64,000 nt of DNA from positions 49,133 through 113,132 of the forward strand of contig NZ_JACRWH010000004.1 of NCBI RefSeq assembly GCF_014306155.1, read 5' to 3'. The stretch comes from Holdemanella hominis (GTDB lineage: Bacteria; Bacillota_I; Bacilli_A; Erysipelotrichales; Erysipelotrichaceae). Below the pieces are notes generated by a model. The model made no database searches and was not told the origin of the DNA. It saw nothing but the letters and a program-made list of their open reading frames with translations. The translations under genes and the position numbers were made by a program. Shown here piece by piece: positions 17,853 through 27,277 of the stretch; the first letter of the stretch is position 1; the number at the start of each line of letters is the position of its first letter.

Positions 17853-19067
17853 ATGTATATTTTTAAATCGAATATAAATCAAAAAGAATACGATCACTTT
17901 GTAGAAAATCATCCTAGTTGTAGTTTGCTTCAAAGCTACAAATGGTCAAATATAAAAAATAATTGGAACTCAATTTATACAGGGGTTTATGAAAAGGATA
18001 CATTAGTAGCCGCCGGGTTGGTATTGATTCGTCCATTACCACTTTCTTTTTCTATGTTTTATTTGCCTAGAGGACCAATTTTAGATTATAAAAATAAAGA
18101 GTTATTGAATTTTTACTTTACAGAATTAAAGAAAATTGCCAAAAAAGAACATTGTTTATTTATTAAATTTGATCCAAGTATTTTAATTTCAAGCTTCCAC
18201 TTAGACGAAGAAAGAAAAGAATTTAATTATAAGGAAGAGTTTGAAAATATTAAATCATGTAAAGCCATTCATTATGGATTCAATAAAGATTTTGATACAA
18301 CCATTCAACCAAGATACAATATGGTAGAGTATGCGGATGATTTTGGAATGGACAATTTATCTAAAAAAGGGAAAAAGAACATTAAAATTGCTCAGAAACA
18401 AAATTTAGATATTCAATTTGGACACAAAGAATTATTGGAAGACTTTGATAAAGTCATGAAATGTACAGAGGAAAGAAAAGGAATTTCTTTACGAACAAAA
18501 GAGTATTATGAATTACTTCTAGATACATATGCAGATGATGCATTTATCACTTTAGCCTATTTCCATATCCACGATATGTTAAAAGAGACAAAAGAAAGAT
18601 ATGAACAGTGTTTACTAGATTTAGAGAGTTGTCCAGAGAACGCAAAGAAGAAACGTTTTACCTTGGAAGAATTAAAAGACTCATTAGAGAAGAAAATCAG
18701 TAAATATGAAGAAGATGTGAAAACATATGGTGAAACAGTCTGTGTTTGTGGAACACTAACCGTAAAATATGGACATACATCAGAAATTTTATATGCAGGA
18801 ATGAATGAAGATTTTAAACGTTTGATGGGCCCCTATTTAACTTGGTATAAAACAATGGAAAAATGTTTTGAACTTGGATGTAAAACAAGTAATATGGGTG
18901 GAATTGAAGGAACTCTTAAGGGAGGACTTGTTGATTTTAAAGAAATATATCATCCTAGAATCAATGAATACATTGGTGAATTTGATATTCCGGTTAATTC
19001 AATATTGTATAATGTTGCATTTAAATTTTATAAGAAGATTAAGGAAAGAAACGCAAAACACAAATAA
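17853..19067 (+). CDS. FemAB-family peptidoglycan bridge aminoacyltransferase
   Basis: The 404-residue protein has FemABX hallmarks: an N-terminal GNAT-like half (SLLQSYKWSNIKNNW, LVAAGLVLIRPLPLSFSMFYLPRGPILDY), FIKFDPSI, and the C-terminal half LTVKYGHTSEILYAGMNEDFKRLMGPYLTWYKTMEKCFELGCKTSNMGGIEG. A helical hairpin rich in Lys/Glu (about 250-290) matches the tRNA-synthetase-like arm. Such enzymes add amino acids from aminoacyl-tRNA to the stem lysine of lipid II in the cytoplasm. Position next to oriC, before rpmH, is unusual. The transferred amino acid cannot be predicted. Confidence 0.92.
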   Translation: MYIFKSNINQKEYDHFVENHPSCSLLQSYKWSNIKNNWNSIYTGVYEKDTLVAAGLVLIRPLPLSFSMFYLPRGPILDYKNKELLNFYFTELKKIAKKEHCLFIKFDPSILISSFHLDEERKEFNYKEEFENIKSCKAIHYGFNKDFDTTIQPRYNMVEYADDFGMDNLSKKGKKNIKIAQKQNLDIQFGHKELLEDFDKVMKCTEERKGISLRTKEYYELLLDTYADDAFITLAYFHIHDMLKETKERYEQCLLDLESCPENAKKKRFTLEELKDSLEKKISKYEEDVKTYGETVCVCGTLTVKYGHTSEILYAGMNEDFKRLMGPYLTWYKTMEKCFELGCKTSNMGGIEGTLKGGLVDFKEIYHPRINEYIGEFDIPVNSILYNVAFKFYKKIKERNAKHK

Positions 19068-19124
19068 TTTAAGCATGATCTAAGTACGACCATCTATTAT
19101 ATCCAAGTAAGGATGGAATTTGAT

Positions 19125-20348
19125 ATGTCGTATTTATTTTTTTAAGAGATAAACCGTGAAGAATTTGATGAATTTGTAGAAAAGCATGAATATTGTAATT
19201 AACCACAAAGATATAACTGAGCAAAAGTAAAAAGTAATTGGGATCATATGTATACAGGTGTGTATAAAGACAATGTATTAGTCGCAACAGGTTTAATATT
19301 GATAAAAAGATTGCCATTATCATTTTGTATGTACTATTTACCCAGAGGTCCTATGATGGATTATAAGGATAACGTGCTTGTTCAATATTATTTTGATCAA
19401 TAAAAAAAGGTCGCAAAAAAAAGATCATTGTATCTTTATTAAATTTGATCCAGCTATTCATGTTAATGATTATGATTCAAAATCATATAATACAAATCGA
19501 TATGAATATACAGATACATATTTAAAAATATTCAAAAGCTGTAAAGCTATACATCATGGCTATACAATGAGTATTGCGGATACAGTACAGGCTAGATTTC
19601 AATCGAACGTATATTCATATGAAAATATAGAGAAAACATTGCCAAAACATACGAAACGTTTAATTAAGGATTCATAGCGTAGAAATGTTCAAATTATTCA
19701 TGGACAAGGTGAATTGCTAGATGAATTCAGCCGACTTGTAGAATTGACGGAATCAAGAAAAGGCGTTGCGTTAAAAGATAAAGAATATTTCAAGACATTA
19801 TTAGAAAATTGTCCTGAAGGAAGCGTCATCTTTTTAGCGACTTGTAACGTATATCAATTAGATAAAGAGGCAAAGGAAAAGAAGGTACAGCGTGAAAAAG
19901 AAATGCTGCAACATCTGAAAATGCTAAAAAGAAATTGCATCGTTTAGAAGATTAATTGCAAAGTGTAAATAAAGATATTAATGAATATAAGAAATTGTTT
20001 GATGAATTTGGTCAAGAAGATAAAGAGATTGCGATTGCAGGAATACTTAGTATTCAATATGGAAATACTTGTGAAATGTTGTATGCAGGAATGGACGAAA
20101 GATTCAAAAAATTTATGCCTCAATATAAAGAATATGTTGAAAACTTTAACTGGGCATTTGATAGAGGATGTTTATGGAGTAATATGGGTGGTGTAGAAGG
20201 ATCTTTAGATGATGGATTGACAAAATTTAAAGATAACTTTAATCCAACTATAAATGAAATGATAGGAGAATTTGATATACCGGTTTATCCATTTATGTAG
20301 CGTTTAACTCAAAAAGCGTATGAAATACTTAAAAGTAAGCATAAGTAA
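19125..20348 (+). pseudogene. decayed tandem copy of the FemAB-family gene
   Basis: Collinear similarity to the upstream gene runs over its full length: GVYKDNVLVATGLILIKRLPLSF, YYLPRGPMMDY, FIKFDPAI, ELTESRKGVALKDKEYF, GILSIQYGNTCEMLYAGMDERFKKFM, and SNMGGVEGSLDDGLTKF. It is broken by several stops (near 19142, 19399, 19675 and 20298) and by frame changes near 19405 and 19945. A tandem duplication that has since decayed is the simplest reading. The longest open pieces are 19378-19677, 19714-19947 and 19956-20300. Confidence 0.92.
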
Positions 20349-20359
20349 TAATTATTTTA

Positions 20360-20389
20360 TTGACAATCATTTTAATTTATGTTTATAAT
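20360..20389 (+). promoter_or_regulatory. sigma-A promoter of rpmH-rnpA
   Basis: Consensus TTGACA (20360-20365) and TATAAT (20384-20389) are 18 bp apart, 57 bases before the rpmH ATG. It is one of the best promoter matches in the window. Confidence 0.85.
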
Positions 20390-20445
20390 GTTTGAGCAAT
20401 CTTATTTGAAAATTTAGAAGAAGAAGACTGAGGGGTGTAATCAAG

Positions 20446-20580
20446 ATGAAAAGAACATATCAGCCAAGTAAGAGAAAACACCAAAAAGTTCATGGCTTCC
20501 GTGCTCGTATGGCAACTGTTGGTGGACGTAACGTTCTTTCTAGAAGAAGAGCGAAAGGCAGAAAGGTTTTATCCGCATAG
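20446..20580 (+). CDS. rpmH: 50S ribosomal protein L34
   Basis: The 44-residue basic protein reads MKRTYQPSKRKHQKVHG, then FRARMATVGGRNVLSRRRAKGR, a full match to L34. AGGGGTG precedes the ATG. It is the first gene of the conserved rpmH-rnpA-yidC-khpB cluster that flanks oriC in many bacteria. Confidence 0.98.
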   Translation: MKRTYQPSKRKHQKVHGFRARMATVGGRNVLSRRRAKGRKVLSA

Positions 20581-20581
20581 A

Positions 20582-20606
20582 AATCACCTGCTAGGTGATT
20601 TTTTTG
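20582..20606 (+). terminator. intrinsic terminator/attenuator between rpmH and rnpA
   Basis: An AATCACC/GGTGATT stem with a short loop and a T7 tail follows the rpmH stop directly. It probably reduces rnpA transcription relative to rpmH. Confidence 0.75.
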
Positions 20607-20624
20607 TCTGGATAGGGAAATAAC

Positions 20625-20966
20625 ATGAAAAAAGAATTTCGTGTATTAAAAAACTATGAGTTTTCTTCCATCATCCAGAATCGACAATTTGTTAAGTCGT
20701 CGTCTTTTGTTTGTTATTTTCAAAAACGTAAACTAGACCATGCAAGAGTCGGAATCAGTGTTGGCAAAAAATTAGGAAATGCGGTCTGTCGAAATAAAGT
20801 GAAAAGACAGCTTCGTAGTATAGTAGATGATATTTTTACATTTGAAGAGGGATATGATCTTATTATTATAGTCCGACCTGCCTACGCAAATAAATTGTTT
20901 GAAGAAAATAAAAATGAAATGAAAGAAAATCAAAATCGGATAAATAAAAGATTTTTGAAGAAGTAG
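20625..20966 (+). CDS. rnpA: ribonuclease P protein component
   Basis: The 113-residue basic protein contains the RNR signature ACRNKVKRQLR-like segment (AVCRNKVKRQLRSIVDD) and the family start LKNYEFSSI. It assists the RNase P ribozyme in tRNA 5' maturation. It lies between rpmH and yidC, as is typical. Confidence 0.96.
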   Translation: MKKEFRVLKNYEFSSIIQNRQFVKSSSFVCYFQKRKLDHARVGISVGKKLGNAVCRNKVKRQLRSIVDDIFTFEEGYDLIIIVRPAYANKLFEENKNEMKENQNRINKRFLKK

Positions 20967-20977
20967 AGGAATAAAAA

Positions 20978-21970
20978 ATGAAACAATTTTTGCAGAAAAA
21001 AGCAAAATTGGTCTTTCTATGTATGTTGGTATTATTAACATGTACGGCTTGTGCAAATCCAAGAGGTAGAGATGGAAAAACATTAGCAGACCAAATTATT
21101 GCAAGTGAAGAAACAACAATTGATGCAAGTCAAATCAATTACAAAGACATTTCTGATAAAGAATTAAAGAAAGAAATTAAAAAGAATATTAAAGATGGAC
21201 AATATACAATTCAACCAACAACTTTTAAAGAATCTATGTCAAAAGGATGGTTCGAAGGTTTAATTGTTTGGCCAATTGCACAAATTATCAACTTAATTTC
21301 AGCAAAAACAGATGCCGGTGTAGGTATTATTTTAACAACATTGTTAATTCAGGTGCTTGTATTTTTATTTACACGTAAATCACAAATGTCTACACAAAGA
21401 ATGCAGGAAATTCAACCTGAAATTCAAAAGATTCAAAATAAATATAAAGATAAAACAGATGAGCGTTCTAAAATGCAGATGGCTCAAGAAATGCAGAATA
21501 TTTATCAAAAATACGATATTCACCCATTTGGTTCAATGTTAATTACTTTCATCCAGCTGCCAATCATGATGGGTATGTATTATGCAACAATGCGTTCAGT
21601 AAGTGTTGTTAGCGGAAGCTTTATGGGTATTTCTTTAGCAGGTACTCCACTTGATGGATTTAAAGCACTCGATATCGCATATATCTCAATTTATGTGTTG
21701 ATGGTTATCTTCTATATTGTATCAATGAAATTACCTCAATGGTTAAAGAAATGGCAAGATAAGAAAGATAACGTTAAAGTTAAAAAATATGCACAGGAAG
21801 AAACAAATCCTATGGCTAACAGCATGAACATGTCAATGTATTTCATGACAGCAATGATTTGTATTATGTATATTTCATGGCCAATGGCGATGTCATTCTA
21901 TTGGTTAGTATCAAGTGTAATTCGTGTATGTCAATCATTGATCCTACACAAAGTTATGAACAAAAAGTAG
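20978..21970 (+). CDS. yidC: membrane protein insertase YidC/OxaA
   Basis: The 330-residue protein has a lipoprotein signal peptide (LVLLTCTAC, lipobox cysteine about 25), then five membrane segments. The first carries the GWFEGLIVWPIAQIINLIS region and later ones include QLPIMMGMYYATMRS and MSFYWLVSSVIRVCQSLIL. YidC inserts and folds membrane proteins with or without SecYEG. It is 10 bases upstream of khpB. Confidence 0.96.
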   Translation: MKQFLQKKAKLVFLCMLVLLTCTACANPRGRDGKTLADQIIASEETTIDASQINYKDISDKELKKEIKKNIKDGQYTIQPTTFKESMSKGWFEGLIVWPIAQIINLISAKTDAGVGIILTTLLIQVLVFLFTRKSQMSTQRMQEIQPEIQKIQNKYKDKTDERSKMQMAQEMQNIYQKYDIHPFGSMLITFIQLPIMMGMYYATMRSVSVVSGSFMGISLAGTPLDGFKALDIAYISIYVLMVIFYIVSMKLPQWLKKWQDKKDNVKVKKYAQEETNPMANSMNMSMYFMTAMICIMYISWPMAMSFYWLVSSVIRVCQSLILHKVMNKK

Positions 21971-21979
21971 GTATAACAT

Positions 21980-22606
21980 ATGGAATTCGCTAAATTTACT
22001 GGAAAAACTTTAGATGAAGCTTTAGCAGCTGCTTGCAATGCTAAAGGATGTACAAAAGAAGAACTTCATTATGAAGTTACAGAAGAAAAAAGTGGTTTTT
22101 TAGGAATCGGAAAAACAATTGAAATTGAAGCATATTGCCCAAAAGATATTGAAGATTTCATTAAGTCATATATTCAAACATATTTTGACAATGCAGAATT
22201 AGATGGAACTGTTGAAATTGAAAATGATCATGGTTTTTATCGTATTACTGTAAACACAAAAAACAATGCGATTATGATTGGTAAAGCGGGTAAGTCTTTA
22301 CAAGCATTCAATCGTTTAGTTAAAGCTGCAGTAAGTGCAGCATTCAAAAAGCGTATCGGACTTTTAATCGATGTGAATGGTTATAAGGAAGAAAGATACG
22401 AAAAAATCTGTAAAATGGCAGTTCGCGTCGCAAAAGATGTACGTCGTACAAAAGTAGATGCAGTATTAGATCCAATGCCAGCCGATGAAAGAAAGGCAAT
22501 TCACAATGCTTTAGCAGGAATGAACGATATTTCTACTAAGAGTGAAGGTGAAGGCGAAGGACGTCGTTTACACATTTTGTATACACCAGGAAAAGATGAA
22601 GAATAA
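21980..22606 (+). CDS. khpB: RNA-binding protein Jag/KhpB
   Basis: The 208-residue protein has an N-terminal Jag-N domain (MEFAKFTGKTLDEALAAA...), a KH domain with IGKAGKSLQAFNRLVKAAV, and a C-terminal R3H-type region (MAVRVAKDVRRTK...NALAGMNDISTKSEGEGEGRR). KhpB pairs with KhpA and influences cell elongation and division in streptococci. It immediately follows yidC. Confidence 0.93.
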   Translation: MEFAKFTGKTLDEALAAACNAKGCTKEELHYEVTEEKSGFLGIGKTIEIEAYCPKDIEDFIKSYIQTYFDNAELDGTVEIENDHGFYRITVNTKNNAIMIGKAGKSLQAFNRLVKAAVSAAFKKRIGLLIDVNGYKEERYEKICKMAVRVAKDVRRTKVDAVLDPMPADERKAIHNALAGMNDISTKSEGEGEGRRLHILYTPGKDEE

Positions 22607-22629
22607 CGGGATAATCCCGTTATTTTTTT
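22602..22629 (+). terminator. intrinsic terminator after khpB
   Basis: A 10-bp stem (22602-22611 with 22615-22624) is followed by T-residues (to 22629), immediately before the pth ribosome-binding site. Confidence 0.8.
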
Positions 22630-22642
22630 GAAGGAGGGCTTC

Positions 22643-23203
22643 ATGAAAATTATTATTGGATTAGGGAATATTGGTAGAGAATATGAAAATACGCGTCATA
22701 ATGCAGGCTTTATGGCGATTGATAAATTGGCACAAATGCTAGAAATGGATTTTAATCAGGAAAAGTTTTCGGCTTATTTTGCGAAAAAGAAAATTGATGG
22801 AGAAGACATAATTTTATTAAAACCAACCACATATATGAATAATAGTGGTATCGCATTAAGACAATGCATGGATTTCTATAAAGTGCCTTCTGAAGATATC
22901 CTTGTATTATATGATGATATGGATATGCCTGTTGGAAAACTTCGTTTGCGTCAAAAAGGTAGTGCTGGTGGTCATAACGGAATCAAGAGTATTATTTCTC
23001 ATATTGGCACACAGGAATTTGATCGTATTCGCATAGGAATTGGTAAAGATAAATTAATTCCAGTTGTAGACTGGGTACTGGGTAAATTCCCTCAAGAACA
23101 ACAAGAGGATTTAAATCATGCTTTAGAACAAGCCGCGAAAGCAGCTAAATTTTCAATAAAACACTCTTTTAGTGACACAATGAATAGGTATAATAAGAAG
23201 TAG
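22643..23203 (+). CDS. pth: peptidyl-tRNA hydrolase
   Basis: The 186-residue enzyme starts MKIIIGLGNIGREYENTRHNAGF, with the catalytic His in RHNAGF. It also has KPTTYMNNSG and the DDMDMPVGKLRLRQKGSAGGHNGIKS block. It recycles peptidyl-tRNA. ATG 22643 is preceded by AAGGAGGG; the upstream TTG would overlap that site. mfd follows directly, as in Bacillus. Confidence 0.97.
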   Translation: MKIIIGLGNIGREYENTRHNAGFMAIDKLAQMLEMDFNQEKFSAYFAKKKIDGEDIILLKPTTYMNNSGIALRQCMDFYKVPSEDILVLYDDMDMPVGKLRLRQKGSAGGHNGIKSIISHIGTQEFDRIRIGIGKDKLIPVVDWVLGKFPQEQQEDLNHALEQAAKAAKFSIKHSFSDTMNRYNKK

Positions 23204-23215
23204 AAGGTGATATTT

Positions 23216-26200
23216 TTGAAAGATACAATATTAAATAAATTACAGTCCAATCCAGTAGCTCAACAAATGCTTCAATTTGGCAATAATATTGGTAACTTAT
23301 TTCCAAATGAAGAAGCTTTATGTATGGCCAGTGCTTTTATGCAGGATCAACAAACACGAATTGTAGTTAAGAAAAATCGTTATGAAGCGCAACAACTCTA
23401 TCAAAGATTGAAACCACTTATCAATGATACATTATTATTTGTGATGGAAGAATCTTTGCGTGTACAAGCCATCGCTTCAAGTCCAGAAGATAAACAAGAA
23501 CAACTCTATGTATTAACTCAGCTTGTGAAAGAAGATAAGCCACGTATTATCATATGTAATACGGCGGCCTTTTTACGTTACTTACCCGATAAAGAATTAT
23601 TTAAAAGTCTTTGTTACAAATTTGAAGTAGATCAAGAAATTACGATGGCAGAATTGAAACAAAAACTAAATCGTGCCGGCTATACAAAGGTCAATTATGT
23701 AGATCGTCCATGTACATACGCAAGTCGTGGAGGAATTGTCGATGTATATTGCCTTGAATATGAACATCCAATTCGTATTGAATTTTTTGATACAGTGATT
23801 GAATCCATTCGTTTATTTCATGAAGAAACTCAACGAACAATTCAAACAATAGATTCTGTATTGATTAATCCAGCTACAGATTTATTGTTTACAGATGATC
23901 AGATTGAGTATCTTCAAAAAGAAATTGATTCTGAATTAGAAAAACAACAGGCAAAATTAATTCAAGATGATTATGACTTCTTATTAGATTATATTGAAAA
24001 AGATAAGATTTCTATAGAAAACTATAATATTGATCCACATTTGTATATTTATTTTAGTTATTTAAATGCCAATAAATTAACTGACTATATCAATGGACAC
24101 ATTATTTTCTCAAGTCAGGAAGAAGTGGAAAGTGGATATAAAAAATTGAATGAGGAAACGATATCTTTTATTCAGGAAATGGTTGAATCGCATCAATATT
24201 TACCTAAGTATTGTATGTTCCATGACATACTTACATTTGAAAAAGAACATACGATTCAGATGTTCCATGATTTCTTAGATTTTAAACATCCAATCTTCTC
24301 AAATATAGAGACATTAGAACAATCAGATCAACCATTGATTCAAATTCTAGAGAATCTAAAAGGGGAAAATATCTATATTTCTTTGGATGAGGAACATACA
24401 AAAAAAGTGCAGGAAGCCTTAAAAGCTTATTCAATTCATAGGAATATCACATTTATTAAAGATGACTTTTATGAAGGATTTACATATGAAGATATTTCTG
24501 TTTATACACAACAGGAATTATTTCATCATCCTAGTCAAATTAAGCGTTATCAGAAAACATTTAAACAAGGTCAGATTTTACAGAATATTCTTGAACTAGA
24601 ACCAAACGATTATGTTGTACATGAACAATATGGTATTGGCCAATATGTTGGAATTACAACGCGAAAAATAAAAGGAAAGACATTAGATTATTTACATGTT
24701 TTATACAATGGAGGCGATGAATTATTTGTCCCATTATCACAATTTCAGTTGGTAAGAAAATATGTGTCCAAAGAAGGTGTGGGCATCAAATTATCGCAAT
24801 TGGGTTCTAACAAATGGAAAAAGACGAAGGAAAAGGTTTCTAAAAAGGTTGAAGAAATTGCGTCTCGATTAGTTGAGTTATATGCGAAGCGAAATGAAGA
24901 TATTGGTTTTGCGTTCAGTAAAGATGATGATCTACAAAGAGAATTTGAAGAAGCCTTTGAATATGAGGCAACACCAGATCAAATGAAAGCTACAGAAGAA
25001 ATCAAACGAGAAATGGAAAAGTCAAAACCAATGGATCACTTATTATGTGGAGATGTAGGGTTTGGTAAGACAGAAGTAGCTATGCGTGCTGCATTCAAGG
25101 CTATTTCAAATAATAAACAAGTAGCTTTACTGTGCCCAACTACAATTTTATCTATGCAACATTATCAGACGTTTATAAAGCGTTTTGAAAATGTAGGTGC
25201 TAATATTCGCGTAGTGAATCGTTTTGTGCCAACAAAAGAAATGAGTCAGATTAAAAAAGAATTGGCGGACGGGCAAGTTGATATTATTATTGGTACACAT
25301 AAATTATTGAATAAATCTTTTCAATATAAAAGCTTAGGTTTATTGATTATTGATGAGGAGCAGCGATTTGGAGTTGAGCACAAAGAAAAAATTAAAGAGA
25401 TGAAAAACACAATCGACGTTTTATCTTTAAGTGCAACACCAATTCCTAGAACTTTACAGATGTCTTTGATTGGGGTACGTACGATTTCACAATTGAATAC
25501 ACCACCATTACATCGTCATCCAATTCAAACGTATGTGATGGAAAACAAAAAGAGTGTCGTGAAAGAAATCATTCAAAGAGAATTATCTCGTGGAGGACAA
25601 GTTTTTTATTTGTATAACCACGTATCGAATATCTATTCTGTAGCTAAAAATATTCAAAATATGTTCCCTGATGCCAAAGTAGCAGTGGCACATGGACGTA
25701 TGGATAAGAATGATATTGAGCAGACGATGATTGATTTTGAACAAGATAAATATCAAATTTTAGTTTGTACAACAATTATTGAAACTGGACTAGATATTGC
25801 GAATGCGAATACGATGATCATTGATGATGCCGATCGTTTTGGATTGTCTCAACTTTATCAGATTCGAGGTCGTGTGGGGCGTCGTGAAAAAATCGCATAT
25901 TGTTATTTATTGGTACAGCCACAAAAAGAATTAACAGAACAGGCACATAAAAGGTTAAAAGCCATTAAAGAATTTACATCTTTAGGCAGTGGATATAAAG
26001 TGGCTATGCGAGATTTAACAATTCGTGGAGCCGGAGACATGCTTGGGCCGCAACAAGCAGGATTTATTGATGATGTTGGTTTGGATTTATATCTTGAAAT
26101 GTTGGCAAGTGCCATTAAGGAAAAGCAAGGCAAGCCAATTGAGAATAAAAAGAATGATAAAGTGGCTCAAGTTCAGCTATCGGGATATATACCTAAAAAA

Positions 26201-26602
26201 TTCACAGATAATGATGGAGATAAATTAGAAATCTATCAACACATTAAGAAAACAGAGAGTCTTACTGAATTGATTGAATATGAAAAACGTGTTGAAGACT
26301 TATTTGGGCATATTCCAAATGAAGTAAAACAATTGTTTGAACAGAAAAAACTGGATTTCTTTGTGAATCGAGAAGGTGTTGAATCATTAAAAGAAACAGA
26401 TGACGTCGTTACAATCACAATGAGTGCTGAATGGTCAAAGAATTGTGATGGTGTCAAATTATTTGGAGCTATCAATGATATTAGTCGAAAGATCAATTTG
26501 AAATTAGAGAGTGGAAAAATTAAGATCATGATTTCTAAACGATTAAAGAAACATATTGAATTGTTGATGCAGGTTATTGATAAATTAGAAGGAGAGTTTT
26601 GA
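23216..26602 (+). CDS. mfd: transcription-repair coupling factor
   Basis: This protein of about 1128 residues has a UvrB-like N-terminal module, the RNA-polymerase-interacting CarD-like domain (DYVVHEQYGIGQYVGI), an SF2 translocase with Walker A GDVGFGKTEVA, DEEQ box and LSATPIPRTL, and a C-terminal TRCF domain. It releases stalled RNA polymerase and recruits UvrA. I favour TTG 23216 as start (GAAGGTG is 6 bases upstream); GTG 23207 lies inside that site. Confidence 0.97.
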   Translation: MKDTILNKLQSNPVAQQMLQFGNNIGNLFPNEEALCMASAFMQDQQTRIVVKKNRYEAQQLYQRLKPLINDTLLFVMEESLRVQAIASSPEDKQEQLYVLTQLVKEDKPRIIICNTAAFLRYLPDKELFKSLCYKFEVDQEITMAELKQKLNRAGYTKVNYVDRPCTYASRGGIVDVYCLEYEHPIRIEFFDTVIESIRLFHEETQRTIQTIDSVLINPATDLLFTDDQIEYLQKEIDSELEKQQAKLIQDDYDFLLDYIEKDKISIENYNIDPHLYIYFSYLNANKLTDYINGHIIFSSQEEVESGYKKLNEETISFIQEMVESHQYLPKYCMFHDILTFEKEHTIQMFHDFLDFKHPIFSNIETLEQSDQPLIQILENLKGENIYISLDEEHTKKVQEALKAYSIHRNITFIKDDFYEGFTYEDISVYTQQELFHHPSQIKRYQKTFKQGQILQNILELEPNDYVVHEQYGIGQYVGITTRKIKGKTLDYLHVLYNGGDELFVPLSQFQLVRKYVSKEGVGIKLSQLGSNKWKKTKEKVSKKVEEIASRLVELYAKRNEDIGFAFSKDDDLQREFEEAFEYEATPDQMKATEEIKREMEKSKPMDHLLCGDVGFGKTEVAMRAAFKAISNNKQVALLCPTTILSMQHYQTFIKRFENVGANIRVVNRFVPTKEMSQIKKELADGQVDIIIGTHKLLNKSFQYKSLGLLIIDEEQRFGVEHKEKIKEMKNTIDVLSLSATPIPRTLQMSLIGVRTISQLNTPPLHRHPIQTYVMENKKSVVKEIIQRELSRGGQVFYLYNHVSNIYSVAKNIQNMFPDAKVAVAHGRMDKNDIEQTMIDFEQDKYQILVCTTIIETGLDIANANTMIIDDADRFGLSQLYQIRGRVGRREKIAYCYLLVQPQKELTEQAHKRLKAIKEFTSLGSGYKVAMRDLTIRGAGDMLGPQQAGFIDDVGLDLYLEMLASAIKEKQGKPIENKKNDKVAQVQLSGYIPKKFTDNDGDKLEIYQHIKKTESLTELIEYEKRVEDLFGHIPNEVKQLFEQKKLDFFVNREGVESLKETDDVVTITMSAEWSKNCDGVKLFGAINDISRKINLKLESGKIKIMISKRLKKHIELLMQVIDKLEGEF

Positions 26603-26871
26603 TGCGATTAGATAAATATTTAAAAACAGCACGAATCTTAAAAAGAAGAGAAGCTGCTAAAGAATTAGCTTTACAAGGACGTATCTGGGTCAATGAACGA
26701 GTGGCAAAACCAAGTACAGAATTAAAAATAAGTGATACAATTCGTATTCGTTTTGGAGCAAGACTTCTTGAAATTCGTGTATTAGATATTCAAAAACAAG
26801 TTTCGAAACAAAATGCCCAACTATTGTTTGAAATTATACACGAAGAAAGAATCGAAGATGAACAAGCTTAA
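26602..26871 (+). CDS. rqcP: S4-domain ribosome quality-control factor RqcP/HslR-like
   Basis: The 89-residue protein is an S4 domain (MRLDKYLKTARILKRREAAKELALQGRIWVNERV), matching Bacillus YabO/RqcP, which works with RqcH in alanine tailing of stalled nascent chains. Location just after mfd agrees. Its ATG overlaps the mfd stop (TGATG), so translation is coupled. Confidence 0.88.
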   Translation: MRLDKYLKTARILKRREAAKELALQGRIWVNERVAKPSTELKISDTIRIRFGARLLEIRVLDIQKQVSKQNAQLLFEIIHEERIEDEQA

Positions 26872-27277
26872 TGTTGTGTGCGGAGCTCTTATCATAGATG
26901 GAAAAGTGATGATTGCCCAAAGAAATTATGGTTCAAGCAAAGGTTTCTTTGAATTTCCTGGTGGAAAAGTTGAGAAAAGTGAAACAAAAGAAGAGGCATT
27001 AATTCGGGAATGGAAAGAAGAATGTGATATTGACATTCACAATGTGCAATATTTAGCTTCTAGCGTGGATTATCAAGATGGATATGAAATTCACTTAACT
27101 TGTTTCACATGTACTTCTAATGAAAAACCAACAAAATTAAGTGTGCATTCAGAATATATTTGGACAACTCCAGATCATATATATGACTATAACTTCTTTA
27201 AATCTGATAAAATGCTTGTAGAAGCATTAAAGGGGGTATGGCCATGTTTAACAAAACCAATGAAACCAAAGTATTAA
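26858..27277 (+). CDS. NUDIX hydrolase (MutT-like)
   Basis: This 139-residue protein has the NUDIX box GGKVEKSETKEEALIREWKEE and the MutT-type start NVVCGALIIDGKVMIAQR, plus FFEFPGG. Members of this size often hydrolyse oxidised dNTPs such as 8-oxo-dGTP, but the substrate is not certain. ATG 26858 overlaps rqcP by 14 bases, and the 3' end overlaps the HD gene by 34. Confidence 0.88.
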   Translation: MNKLNVVCGALIIDGKVMIAQRNYGSSKGFFEFPGGKVEKSETKEEALIREWKEECDIDIHNVQYLASSVDYQDGYEIHLTCFTCTSNEKPTKLSVHSEYIWTTPDHIYDYNFFKSDKMLVEALKGVWPCLTKPMKPKY

